A stretch of DNA of 64,000 bases from CAZOZP01 sp964584325 (GTDB lineage Bacteria; Bacteroidota; Ignavibacteria; Ignavibacteriales; Melioribacteraceae), in NCBI GenBank assembly GCA_964584325.1, contig CAZOZP010000007.1, forward strand, positions 1 to 64,000, written 5' to 3'. The notes beneath the pieces are model-generated. The model was not told where the DNA came from. It worked only from the letters and a program-made list of their open reading frames with translations, and searched no databases. Shown piece after piece: positions 25,721 to 34,264 of this stretch (its first letter is position 1; every line of letters starts with the position of its first letter). A program made the position numbers and the translations under genes.

Positions 25721-28030
25721 ATGCCTAAAAAAATGATTCTTAAGTTTGCATTTTTGATATTCACGTTTATTTTATTTTCAGACTATACTGCTCAACTGCA
25801 GAGGCATCAGGCTGTTTCATCTTATATTTATAATTTTGCCAAAAATGTTCAATGGAAGAATGAATCTGATATTCAATCGTTTAATTTTCTCGTAATCGGA
25901 GACGACAAGCAGATAATCAGCGAGCTTAGAACTCTTGCAGGCTCAAAAATATTAAGAGGGAAACCAATAACAATCTCAACCGGCGAAACTTCTTCAAACA
26001 TACGCGATGCACATCTTATTTTTATTACAAAAGATGCACAATCAAGGCATATAGAAGTTTTCGATAAGATAGAAGGGAAGAATAAACTATTGGTAAGCGA
26101 CGGCTATAAAGATAAACAGCTTATCATGATTAATTTTATAGAGAAAAAAACCGGCGGACTCCATTTTGAGATTAACAAAGCAAATATAATTAATCAAAAT
26201 ATCCGGATTCTTGAAGATATGATTCTCTTAGGCGGCACTGAGGTTGATGTTGCAGACTTATATAAACAAGGACAGCAGAGTCTCAGAGACCTCCAAAAAG
26301 AGCACAAGGCGCTTGAAAGCAAGAGTCAGGTATTAGAGTCTGAACTTAAAAAACTGGAAAAAGTAATTACAGAAAAATCCGTTGAAATTCATGCTCAGAA
26401 AGACAGCCTGAACAATCAGAGAAAAATGATTAATGAACAGCAGAAAATTCTTGATGAAAAATCTCTTGAATTAAAAGAAAGTGTAACTGAACTTGAAAAA
26501 CAGCTTGCCAAAATTAAAGAGCAGGAAGAAATATTTAACCGTAAATCATTAGAACTTGAAAAGCAGCGAACTGATTTGGAAAAAGGTAATGCTGTCTTAG
26601 GCGAACTTAAAAATCAGATTAAGGAACAGCGCTTGGAGATTAATAAGCAATCTGAGATTTTAGCTACGCAGGGAAAGAAAATTCAAAGTCAACAGAGTTA
26701 CCTTTATTTAATGCTAGTTATAATTCTATTGGCAATACTGCTTGCCGGGGCAATTTATAAAGGATACCAGAGCAAGAAACTTTTATCTGAGCAGCTTGAG
26801 CAGAAAGTTCACGAACGGACGGTTGAATTAAAACATTCCAATGAACAATTGGTAAAAGAACTTTCGGAAAGAACGAAAGCTGAAGAGGCATTAAAGGACA
26901 GCGAAAGGCATTACAGGTATTTGTTTGATCAGAATCCGGTTCCTATGCTTGTTTATGAATTATCAAGTCTTAGGCTGCTTGCGGTAAATGATGCATTTGC
27001 AGCAAATTACGGTTATACAAAAGAAGAGTCAGTCTCCTTGGTTTTACATGACCTTTATCCGCAATCGGAAAAAGAAGCAATTGAAAGGCTAACAAAAACT
27101 TTAGCCGGACACGCCTATGTTGGTGAATGGCATCATGTAAAAAAAGATGGTACTTTAATAGTAATTGAAGCCAGGTCTCACGAATTCCAATATGAAGGAA
27201 AAGCTTCAAGAATAGCGGTAATTAATGATGTTACAGAAAAGAAAGCGGCTGAAGAAGAACTTCATAAATATAAAGCTCAGCTTGAAGAAAAAGTAAAAGA
27301 AAGAACCGCAGAACTGGAAATTGCCAAAGACAGAGCAGAATCTGCAGACAGATTGAAATCGGCATTTCTGGCAACTATGTCCCACGAGCTACGAACTCCT
27401 CTTAATTCAATAATTGGTTTTACCGGTATTCTGCTTAAAGGAATTGCAGGCCCATTGAATAATGAACAGCTCAAGCAGCTTACTATGGCAAAAGGAAGTG
27501 CACAGCATCTTTTGGAACTGATTAATGATGTATTGGATATTTCCAAGATTGAAGCAGGTCAGCTTGTCGTTTCCTTATCAGATTTTGATCTGGTAGCAAC
27601 ACTCAGTAAAGCTGTTTCAACGGTCCAACCTCTTGCTGCGAAGAGAAATCTTGACTTAATTTTCAATTCAGGAGCTGAATCCTGTGATATAAATTCAGAT
27701 GAAAGAAGAATCGGACAAATTTTATTAAATCTGATTAACAATGCAATCAAATTTACCGATAATGGGTATGTTAAGGTAGATTTTGCAATTAAAGACAGGT
27801 TTGCTGAAATTAGCGTAACTGATTCGGGAATCGGAATAAAAGAAGAAGACTTGGAAAAGCTATTTAAACCATTTAGTCAGGTTGATACAGGATTATCAAG
27901 AAACAGGGAAGGAACGGGTCTCGGACTTTCCATAACAGCCAGACTGATAGAAAAACTGAACGGAAGTATTTCGGTTAAAAGTGTTTATGGTGAAGGAAGT
28001 GTTTTTACCGTTCGCTTGCCTTTGTCATAA
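25721..28030 (+). CDS. YfiR-like (DUF4154) periplasmic domain fused to PAS histidine kinase
   Basis: A 769-residue membrane sensor kinase. A signal/anchor segment is followed by a YfiR-like domain at ~30-180 (AVSSYIYNFAKNVQW, RDAHLIFITKDAQS, LIMINFIEKKTGGLHFEINK). A ~130-residue coiled coil runs to about 325. A transmembrane helix (~326-348, LYLMLVIILLAILLAGAIY) and a second coiled coil come next. A PAS domain lies at ~395-510, HisKA with His555 (MSHELRTPLNS), and HATPase with DSGIGIKEEDLE and GTGLGLSITARL. YfiR usually is a separate periplasmic protein controlling a diguanylate cyclase; here it is built into a kinase next to a TonB receptor. No receiver is attached; the receiver encoded next is a candidate partner. 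Confidence 0.87.
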   Translation: MPKKMILKFAFLIFTFILFSDYTAQLQRHQAVSSYIYNFAKNVQWKNESDIQSFNFLVIGDDKQIISELRTLAGSKILRGKPITISTGETSSNIRDAHLIFITKDAQSRHIEVFDKIEGKNKLLVSDGYKDKQLIMINFIEKKTGGLHFEINKANIINQNIRILEDMILLGGTEVDVADLYKQGQQSLRDLQKEHKALESKSQVLESELKKLEKVITEKSVEIHAQKDSLNNQRKMINEQQKILDEKSLELKESVTELEKQLAKIKEQEEIFNRKSLELEKQRTDLEKGNAVLGELKNQIKEQRLEINKQSEILATQGKKIQSQQSYLYLMLVIILLAILLAGAIYKGYQSKKLLSEQLEQKVHERTVELKHSNEQLVKELSERTKAEEALKDSERHYRYLFDQNPVPMLVYELSSLRLLAVNDAFAANYGYTKEESVSLVLHDLYPQSEKEAIERLTKTLAGHAYVGEWHHVKKDGTLIVIEARSHEFQYEGKASRIAVINDVTEKKAAEEELHKYKAQLEEKVKERTAELEIAKDRAESADRLKSAFLATMSHELRTPLNSIIGFTGILLKGIAGPLNNEQLKQLTMAKGSAQHLLELINDVLDISKIEAGQLVVSLSDFDLVATLSKAVSTVQPLAAKRNLDLIFNSGAESCDINSDERRIGQILLNLINNAIKFTDNGYVKVDFAIKDRFAEISVTDSGIGIKEEDLEKLFKPFSQVDTGLSRNREGTGLGLSITARLIEKLNGSISVKSVYGEGSVFTVRLPLS

Positions 28031-28069
28031 ATAATTTATAATATAAACATATAATATTCAGGAATAAAA

Positions 28070-28459
28070 ATGGAAATCAAGGTTTTGATGATTGAAGATA
28101 ATGAACAGAATATGTATATGCTGACTTATCTCCTTCAGAGCGAGAATTATGAAGTTCTTCAGGCATTCAGCGGAAAAGACGGAATCCGGATGGCAGAAGA
28201 CAATAATCCTGACATAATACTTCTTGATATTCAACTGCCTGAAATGGACGGCTACTGTGTGGCTCAGAATCTAAGGAAGATCGAAAAGATGAAGGATACT
28301 CCGATTATTGCCGTTACTTCTTACGCAATGCCGGGCGATAGAGAAAAAGCTATTGAATCCGGTGCTACAGGTTACATAGAAAAACCTATCAATCCCGATA
28401 CTTTTATTAGTCAAATGAAATCATTCCTTCCTCCAAAACTAATCGACAGACTAAAATGA
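28070..28459 (+). CDS. Single-domain response regulator
   Basis: A 129-residue CheY-like receiver with no output domain. The acidic pocket is IEDN (residues 8-11), the phospho-acceptor is Asp53 in LLDIQLPEMDG, and AVTSYAMPGDREKA and YIEKPINP supply the switch Thr and Lys. It begins 39 bp after the YfiR-kinase gene and overlaps the next hybrid kinase gene by 4 bp (ATGA). It probably passes phosphate between those two kinases or to a distant target. Confidence 0.92.
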   Translation: MEIKVLMIEDNEQNMYMLTYLLQSENYEVLQAFSGKDGIRMAEDNNPDIILLDIQLPEMDGYCVAQNLRKIEKMKDTPIIAVTSYAMPGDREKAIESGATGYIEKPINPDTFISQMKSFLPPKLIDRLK

Positions 28460-30099
28460 AAATACTTATTATTGACGATAAAATAGAAAATTCCTATTTA
28501 CTTGAATCACTACTTAGAGGGTCAGGTTACGATACAGCTATAGCGGCAAATGGTGCCGAGGCTTTGGAAATTGCAAGAAATGATAAATTCGGATTGATTA
28601 TTTCCGATATACTTATGCCGGTTATGGACGGATTTACATTCTGCAAGGAATGCAAAAAGGACGACGCTTTGAAATCAATTCCGTTTATATTTTATACGGC
28701 AACTTATACCGACAGTAAAGATGAAGACTTTGCATTAAGCCTTGGGGCAGACAGATATTTGATTAAACCTCAAGACCCTGATGACTTAATGGCAGTGGTA
28801 GAAAAACTGCTTGAGGAATACAGTAATAAGAAAATACCTGCAAGACAAGTTCCGGCACAAGATGAAGAAATTATCCTGAGAGAATACAATTCCATCCTTA
28901 TTCGGAAGCTGGAAGACAAGATGAAGCAGACCGAGGATAATGAAAAGGTCTTAAAAGAATATGTTGCCAAACTGGAAGAAAGTCTTGCTGAAAGAAAAAA
29001 GGCAGAACAGATTATAATGACATTAAGTTCAGCAATTGAACAGAATCCGGTTGCTGTAGTCATTACTGATATTAATGGTAAGATTGAATATGTGAATCCC
29101 AAATTCACTGAACTTACCGGATATTCGCACGATGAGGTGGTTTCAAAAAATTACATGGAATACAAGACACAGGCCTTTTCAAGCGAAGAATTTATCCGGA
29201 TTATTGATACTGTTAAGTCAGGCAATAAATATCAAACGGAAGTTTTAAGTAATAGAAAAGATGGGAAAGAGTATTGGGAAGAAGTTGTGTTCTCAGTTAT
29301 TTATGACCAGACTAACGGACCTGCACATTTATTAATCAACAAAAAAGATATAAGTGAAGACAAACGAATTTTGCAGGAACTGATTCAGGCTAAGAATGAG
29401 GCTGAAAAATCAGACAGTACAAAAACAAATTTTCTTGCGCAGATGTCGCACGAAATCAGAACACCTCTTAATGCTCTTATGAATTATATATCACTTTTAA
29501 GAGATGAAATAGGAGATGATACTACCGAAGATACAGATATGATATTTGAAGGAATATCTAATGCGGGCTCCAGGATAATCAGGACAATTGAACTTATTCT
29601 GAACGCTTCTGAATTACAGGCAGGGGCTTACAGTTCAATTAAAAAGCGAATTAATTTATATGATGATGTTGTTGTGAAGGTGCGAAATGACCTGAAACAC
29701 CTGGCTGAGTATAAAGGACTCGATTTTAGAATCAGTTGTCTTGCGGAAGATGCAACTGTTGAATGCGATGCATATTCCGTTTACCAATCTGTTATTAATA
29801 TCGCTGATAATTCAATTAAATATACAGAAAAGGGTAAAATTGATATCAGAATTCTTCGCAATGAAAACAGCAAACTGATTCTTGAAATTGAAGACTCAGG
29901 AATAGGCATTGCAGATGAATACATAGATCATATTTATGAAGCATTCTCTCAGGAAGAAGCCGGATATACAAGAAGGTTTGAAGGAACCGGACTCGGTCTT
30001 GCCATAGTAAAAAAATACAGTGAACTAAACAATATCCAAATATTGCTGCATAGCGAAAAAGGCAAAGGAACTAAGTTTACACTTGTTTTTAATGAATAG
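28456..30099 (+). CDS. Receiver-PAS-histidine kinase hybrid
   Basis: A 547-residue soluble protein. The N-terminal receiver covers 1-120 with Asp51 in ISDILMPVMDGF. A short coiled coil follows, then a PAS domain at ~185-300 (SAIEQNPVAVVITDINGKI). HisKA has His332 (QMSHEIRTPLNALM). HATPase has DSGIGIADEYID and GTGLGLAIVKKY. The receiver-first order suggests that an upstream kinase, perhaps the YfiR fusion, phosphorylates it to control its kinase activity. The C-terminal EAFSQEEAGYTRRFEG is shared with kinases at 18670 and 38414. It ends the TonB-kinase cassette. Confidence 0.9.
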   Translation: MKILIIDDKIENSYLLESLLRGSGYDTAIAANGAEALEIARNDKFGLIISDILMPVMDGFTFCKECKKDDALKSIPFIFYTATYTDSKDEDFALSLGADRYLIKPQDPDDLMAVVEKLLEEYSNKKIPARQVPAQDEEIILREYNSILIRKLEDKMKQTEDNEKVLKEYVAKLEESLAERKKAEQIIMTLSSAIEQNPVAVVITDINGKIEYVNPKFTELTGYSHDEVVSKNYMEYKTQAFSSEEFIRIIDTVKSGNKYQTEVLSNRKDGKEYWEEVVFSVIYDQTNGPAHLLINKKDISEDKRILQELIQAKNEAEKSDSTKTNFLAQMSHEIRTPLNALMNYISLLRDEIGDDTTEDTDMIFEGISNAGSRIIRTIELILNASELQAGAYSSIKKRINLYDDVVVKVRNDLKHLAEYKGLDFRISCLAEDATVECDAYSVYQSVINIADNSIKYTEKGKIDIRILRNENSKLILEIEDSGIGIADEYIDHIYEAFSQEEAGYTRRFEGTGLGLAIVKKYSELNNIQILLHSEKGKGTKFTLVFNE

Positions 30100-30101
30100 A
30101 T

Positions 30102-30137
30102 CTGCCTTATAATACTTCAAATAAGCTTATAAGGCAG
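30102..30137. terminator. Hairpin between convergent hybrid kinase and SOD genes
   Basis: CTGCCTTATAA (30102-30112) pairs perfectly with TTATAAGGCAG (30127-30137) over a 14-nt loop. It lies 3 bp after the kinase stop and 7 bp from the SOD stop. No long T-run follows on either strand, so efficiency is uncertain. Confidence 0.55.
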
Positions 30138-30143
30138 TAAAAG

Positions 30144-30734
30144 TTATACCAGTGAGTTAACGAAATCCCAATTAATCAGATTTTCAGTGAAAATGCTAAG
30201 ATAATCAGGGCGCCTGTTCTGGTAATCGAGATAGTATGCGTGTTCCCAGACATCAACAGTAAGCAGAGCTTTTAATCCTGAAGTAAGCGGCAGTCCGGCA
30301 TTTGATGTTTTAAGAACTTCAAGCTTTCCTTTATTATCAACGAGCCATACCCAGCCGCTTCCAAACTGAGTAGTGCCGGCAGACTTAAATTCTGCAAGGA
30401 AAGTTTCATAGTTGCCAAAAGCCGCATCAATCATATCTGCAATTTTTCCGTTAGGATTTCCGCCGCCTCCGGGAGCTATGCAGTTCCAGTAGAAAGTATG
30501 GTTCCACACCTGAGCGGCATTATTAAAAATTGCTGTTTTTGCCGGATCGGCGGCAGAGATTTTGATTATCGTTTCAAGATCATCATTATCCAGCGCAGTA
30601 CCTTCAATTAATTTGTTAAGATTAACAACATAAGCATTGTGATGTTTACCATGATGAAATTCAAGAGTCTTCTCGCTAATATAAGGCTCAAGTGCTTTTG
30701 TGCCGAAAGGCAGAGAGGGAAGTGTAACGCTCAT
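30144..30734 (-). CDS. sodB: Fe-type superoxide dismutase
   Basis: A 196-residue Fe/Mn SOD without a signal peptide, hence cytoplasmic; it dismutates superoxide to oxygen and peroxide. Metal ligands are His27 (EFHHGKHH), His79 (AAQVWNHTFYW), Asp161 and His165 (DVWEHAYYLDYQN). Gln75 in AAQVWNH and TTQFGSGW favour iron over manganese specificity. A strong GGAGGAATT precedes the ATG. It appears monocistronic, convergent with the sensor cassette. Confidence 0.96.
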   Translation of the reverse strand: MSVTLPSLPFGTKALEPYISEKTLEFHHGKHHNAYVVNLNKLIEGTALDNDDLETIIKISAADPAKTAIFNNAAQVWNHTFYWNCIAPGGGGNPNGKIADMIDAAFGNYETFLAEFKSAGTTQFGSGWVWLVDNKGKLEVLKTSNAGLPLTSGLKALLTVDVWEHAYYLDYQNRRPDYLSIFTENLINWDFVNSLV

Positions 30735-30805
30735 AATTCCTCCGTTTATTTATGTAAATCGTTTTTACAATTTAATTATTTTATTATTAAAAAGTAAAAA
30801 ATAAA

Positions 30806-31552
30806 TTATTTGGCTGCAGAATCTTTCAGTTTCAGCAAGCCGAAGATATTTGCATCAATCCAGCCAATGTTTTTGTCATTCCCTTCAATAATTACTGACC
30901 CATAAAAACTTTCTCTTTCGGGTGAAGTATCATTATCACAATAGGCAATCATAAAGCCCATCCTTTTTTCTGCCGAAAGCTTCAAAGGAGTGTTCGAATC
31001 TGAATCCTCGTCGTAATCTTCTCCGAAAATTTTTATGGCAACTTCCCAGATATGTTTTCCGGCATCTGATTTAATTGCAGAAACAAGATGCCCTTTTAAT
31101 TCGCGCGGCCGGCCGTTTGTACCTACATCGACAACTCTTCCGTCAATTGCAATGTGATACGCAAAAGCATTGTAGTTATCTCTGTGATTACCTCCGGAAT
31201 TGTCTTCGTCTATGAATATTTCAAGACAATCGTCATCCCAATACTTTATCAGAGGATGTTGCTGTTTATCAAGCAGGGAATCGTCATTTATTTCAGCTAA
31301 AATATACAGGAAATTTTCATCCCAGGAAAGACTGAATTGTCCCTGGAAATCAACGCTGTCTGCCTCGGCTCCAATCCATAATTTATCAATGGGGTACTTC
31401 CCGGCATTCATCCAGCAGGCATCATCCGGAATTCCGTCAATTATGGGCGGAACCTCAGATTTAACAGCAATATGAACTTCTTTTGTTTGGGGAAAAATTG
31501 TAAGCGTAAAAAATAAAAACAGCAGTACTGTCTTTAAGTTATTCTGAACCAT
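30806..31552 (-). CDS. Secreted protein with CBM9-like sugar-binding domain
   Basis: A 248-residue protein with a signal peptide (LKTVLLFLFFTLTIFPQT). The mature part reads as one family-9-like carbohydrate-binding beta sandwich: PPIIDGIPDDACW near the start, FSLSWDENFLYILAEINDDS in the middle, then WDDDCLEIFIDEDNS. Acidic residues of that last motif match the Ca/substrate side of CBM9. No enzyme domain and no T9SS tail are present, so it is probably periplasmic. GGAT lies upstream of the ATG. It may take part in glycan handling. Confidence 0.78.
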   Translation of the reverse strand: MVQNNLKTVLLFLFFTLTIFPQTKEVHIAVKSEVPPIIDGIPDDACWMNAGKYPIDKLWIGAEADSVDFQGQFSLSWDENFLYILAEINDDSLLDKQQHPLIKYWDDDCLEIFIDEDNSGGNHRDNYNAFAYHIAIDGRVVDVGTNGRPRELKGHLVSAIKSDAGKHIWEVAIKIFGEDYDEDSDSNTPLKLSAEKRMGFMIAYCDNDTSPERESFYGSVIIEGNDKNIGWIDANIFGLLKLKDSAAK

Positions 31553-31623
31553 AAAATATCCGAATAAAATTATAACTTAAATATCTAAAAAATCACAAAT
31601 AAATTCATTGGTTTATGTCCGCA

Positions 31624-31649
31624 ATAAACCCCGGTTTGTCCCGGTTTAT
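31624..31649. repeat. Inverted/direct repeat in intergenic region
   Basis: ATAAACC (31624-31630) pairs with GGTTTAT (31643-31649), and CCGGTTT occurs directly repeated at 31631 and 31641. It lies 54 bp beyond the stop of the small minus-strand ORF and might be its terminator. There is no T-run, so this is uncertain. Confidence 0.3.
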
Positions 31650-31702
31650 CGACAGGCTTTTATTTAAGTCAAATATCTGCTTCCCTGGCTTTGAGAAGGA
31701 AT

Positions 31703-31864
31703 TCAGATTAGATGAATTAAATTTTCCTTATATTTTCTGATATAATCAGCAATAAGGCTTTGGAGGGCAGATTCATTTTTCCGGTGAATCATATCAGTAA
31801 GCTGGATGTGTTCTTCCTCCGAGATTATCAGTAAAAGTTCCGCAAATATAAGAGCCTCTTTCAT
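31703..31864 (-). CDS. Small putative protein of 53 residues
   Basis: An ATG at 31864 preceded by GCGGAG (spacing 6-7) opens a 53-codon frame ending in TGA. The product is helical, with ALIFAELLLIISEEEHIQL then a second helix ESALQSLIADYIRKYKE. The SEEE-helix-turn-helix rhythm recalls ribbon-helix-helix regulators, but the N-terminal strand is not convincing. A TATAAC-like box lies 15-20 bp further upstream. It occupies an otherwise empty 620-bp gap between the CBM9-like and E1 genes. Protein status rests on ribosome site and composition only. Confidence 0.4.
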   Translation of the reverse strand: MKEALIFAELLLIISEEEHIQLTDMIHRKNESALQSLIADYIRKYKENLIHLI

Positions 31865-32173
31865 AGTAACTCCGCGGTTTTGTTATAATATATTATCGGC
31901 AGCCGGAAAAAAAAATTTAATCAGATGTTGTAATCTTTAGTCAGAGATTTGTCCTTGCGAAAAGAGCATTTTTAAGTCTTTCGGAATGAAGAGAATTGCC
32001 CTGATGCTGAAGTTATAAACTCAAATTCGAGGGTACTGCTGTAAATAAAGACTAATTTGGGTTAAATCGGAGTCTATGTTTTATTTTAATCTGCTCTTCA
32101 TTATATTTCGACATTAAATCTTTTTAATTAGTAAACCGGACATCCGTATTACTTAAATCTAAAAAAGGAATAA
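31865..32173. other. Intergenic region upstream of the E1 gene, nothing identified
   Basis: About 309 bp of AT-rich DNA between the 53-residue ORF and the dehydrogenase operon. A TTATAATATATTAT stretch at 31882-31895 could hold -10 elements for both directions, and AAAAAAGGA at 32161-32169 is the E1 ribosome site. I see no convincing ORF, tRNA, riboswitch or strong hairpin in it. Confidence 0.5.
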
Positions 32174-34228
32174 ATGAATAATATAAGTAAAGTTCCCACC
32201 GGGAAAGCAGATTCTTTCGGAGGAATGACAAAGGACGAATTAATGAACGGTCTCAGACTGATGCTTCTTTCAAGAATCAGTGATGAGAAAATTATGAAAC
32301 TTCTGAAGCAAGGGAAATCATATTTCCATATTGCCGGAGCCGGTCATGAAGCTGTGCAGATTGCATTCGGACTTCAGATGAAGAAAGGTACCGACTGGGC
32401 TTATCCGTATTACCGTGATATGGGTTTCCTTTATGCTATGGGAATTACTCCCGATGATATTTTCCTGCATATGCTTGCCAAGAAAGATGATATTATGACA
32501 GGCGGAAGGCAGATGCCTAATCATTGGGGAAGCAGAGAGTACAATATTCCCACTCAAAGTTCTCCTACTGGTACTCAGTTTCTGCAAGCAGTGGGAACTG
32601 CTCTTGCTTTGAAAAACGAAGGGAAAAATGCTGTTGTTTACGTCAGCAGCGGAGAAGGTACAACAAGCGAAGGTGAATTTTTTGAAGCCGTAAACTGGGC
32701 GGCCAGGGAAAAACTTCCTGTGGTGTTTGTGATTCACAATAATAAGTATGCTATTTCGGTTCCTGTTGAAAATCAGAACGCTGGATTGAATGCTTCTGTT
32801 AGCGAAATGATGAAGGGATTTGAAAACTTACTAAGAATTAAAGCAGACGGAACAAATTTTACGGAAATACATTCTGCGGCAAAAACTGCTTTTAAATATG
32901 CAAGGCAAGGGAAAGGCCCGGTTCTTATCGAGGCTGAAGTAGTAAGACTACAGTCACATTCATCGTCAGACGACCAGAAAAAATACCGCGATTTATCACA
33001 GCTTGAAGAAGAAGCCAAGAAATGTCCGATCAAGAAATTCTATGATTTTCTTATTGAGAAAGGTGTTTTAACAGAATTGGCTTACAAGGAATTTTTGCGT
33101 GAAATTGAATTAAGAATTAATCAGGCAGCCGATTGGGCAATGAAACAACCTGATCCCGGGGCAGAAGATGCACTTAGATTTATTCTTGATGAAAGCGGGA
33201 AAAGCTCCAGGTTGAAATATAACACAACCGGAAACCCCGGAAAGTCAACAGTTCTCGTAGATGCAATTAATCATGCACTTCACGAAGAAATGGAGAGAAA
33301 CGAAAAGATTTATGTTTTCGGAGAGGATGTTGCTGATCCGAAAGGCGGAGTATTTACTGCAACTAAAGGATTGTCTTCAAAATTTGGGTCTCAAAGAGTA
33401 TTTAATTCACCGCTGGCTGAGGCAAGTATAGCCGGAACTGCAATAGGAATGGCATTGGCCGGAATGAAGCCTTGCATTGAGATTCAATTCGGAGATTATA
33501 TTTGGCCTGCTTTCATGCAAATCAGAGATGAACTGGTTACATACAGGTACAGGTCTAATAATGCATTTGAAGCTCCGGTAGTTATCCGTGTTGCCGTTGG
33601 CGGATTTATCCATGGCGGATTATATCACTCACAGAATATTGAAGGATTCTTCTCACATATACCCGGTATTCTGATTGCCTATCCTTCGAATGCGTCTGAT
33701 GCAAAAGGTCTTCTGAAAACGGCACTAAGACTTAATGATCCTGTGCTTTTTCTTGAACATAAGGGACTTTACAGGCAGACTTATGCATCTTCGCCTGAAC
33801 CGGGAAGCGATTTTCTTCTTCCTTTCGGGAAGGCCTCTGTTGTAAAGGAAGGTTCAGACTTGACGGTTGTAACTTACGGAGCAATGGTGCACGAAACGGC
33901 TTTTGCCGTTAAGAATCTTGAGGATTCCGGAAGCAGCATTGAAATAATAGATATTAGAACGATAGCTCCGCTTGATGAGGAAACTATTTTTAATTCCATT
34001 AGGAAAACAGGGAAGGCGGCAATTATTCATGAAGATACACTTACAGCAGGGTTTGGGGCCGAAATTGCCGCAAGAATTGCGGAGAAATGTTTTGAGCATC
34101 TTGATGCTCCGGTAATAAGGCTAACTGCTGAAGATTCTTTCATTCCTTATCATCCTAATCTTGAAAAGGCCGTTCTTCCGGAAAGAAAGAAAATAGAATC
34201 AAAACTTAAGGAATTGCTGGATTACTAA
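32174..34228 (+). CDS. Fused 2-oxoacid dehydrogenase E1 (alpha-beta)
   Basis: A 684-residue thiamine-diphosphate enzyme joining both E1 subunits. Residues 1-340 are the alpha part: AGHEAVQIAFG, YRDMGFLYAMG, and the ThDP site as SSGEGTTSEGEFFEAVNWAA with HNNKYAISVP. Residues 355-684 are the beta part: VFGEDVADPKGGVFTATKGL, EASIAGTAIGMALAG, IEIIDIRTIAPLDEETI. It decarboxylates a 2-oxoacid (branched-chain or pyruvate) and passes the acyl group to E2 lipoate. Such fusions occur in Bacteroidota. It heads an operon with E2 and lipoyl synthase; no E3 gene is in the window. Branched-chain specificity is inferred from general resemblance. Confidence 0.93.
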   Translation: MNNISKVPTGKADSFGGMTKDELMNGLRLMLLSRISDEKIMKLLKQGKSYFHIAGAGHEAVQIAFGLQMKKGTDWAYPYYRDMGFLYAMGITPDDIFLHMLAKKDDIMTGGRQMPNHWGSREYNIPTQSSPTGTQFLQAVGTALALKNEGKNAVVYVSSGEGTTSEGEFFEAVNWAAREKLPVVFVIHNNKYAISVPVENQNAGLNASVSEMMKGFENLLRIKADGTNFTEIHSAAKTAFKYARQGKGPVLIEAEVVRLQSHSSSDDQKKYRDLSQLEEEAKKCPIKKFYDFLIEKGVLTELAYKEFLREIELRINQAADWAMKQPDPGAEDALRFILDESGKSSRLKYNTTGNPGKSTVLVDAINHALHEEMERNEKIYVFGEDVADPKGGVFTATKGLSSKFGSQRVFNSPLAEASIAGTAIGMALAGMKPCIEIQFGDYIWPAFMQIRDELVTYRYRSNNAFEAPVVIRVAVGGFIHGGLYHSQNIEGFFSHIPGILIAYPSNASDAKGLLKTALRLNDPVLFLEHKGLYRQTYASSPEPGSDFLLPFGKASVVKEGSDLTVVTYGAMVHETAFAVKNLEDSGSSIEIIDIRTIAPLDEETIFNSIRKTGKAAIIHEDTLTAGFGAEIAARIAEKCFEHLDAPVIRLTAEDSFIPYHPNLEKAVLPERKKIESKLKELLDY

Positions 34229-34264
34229 TCCCGGAAGAAGACCGGATAATTTTACGGAGAAACA

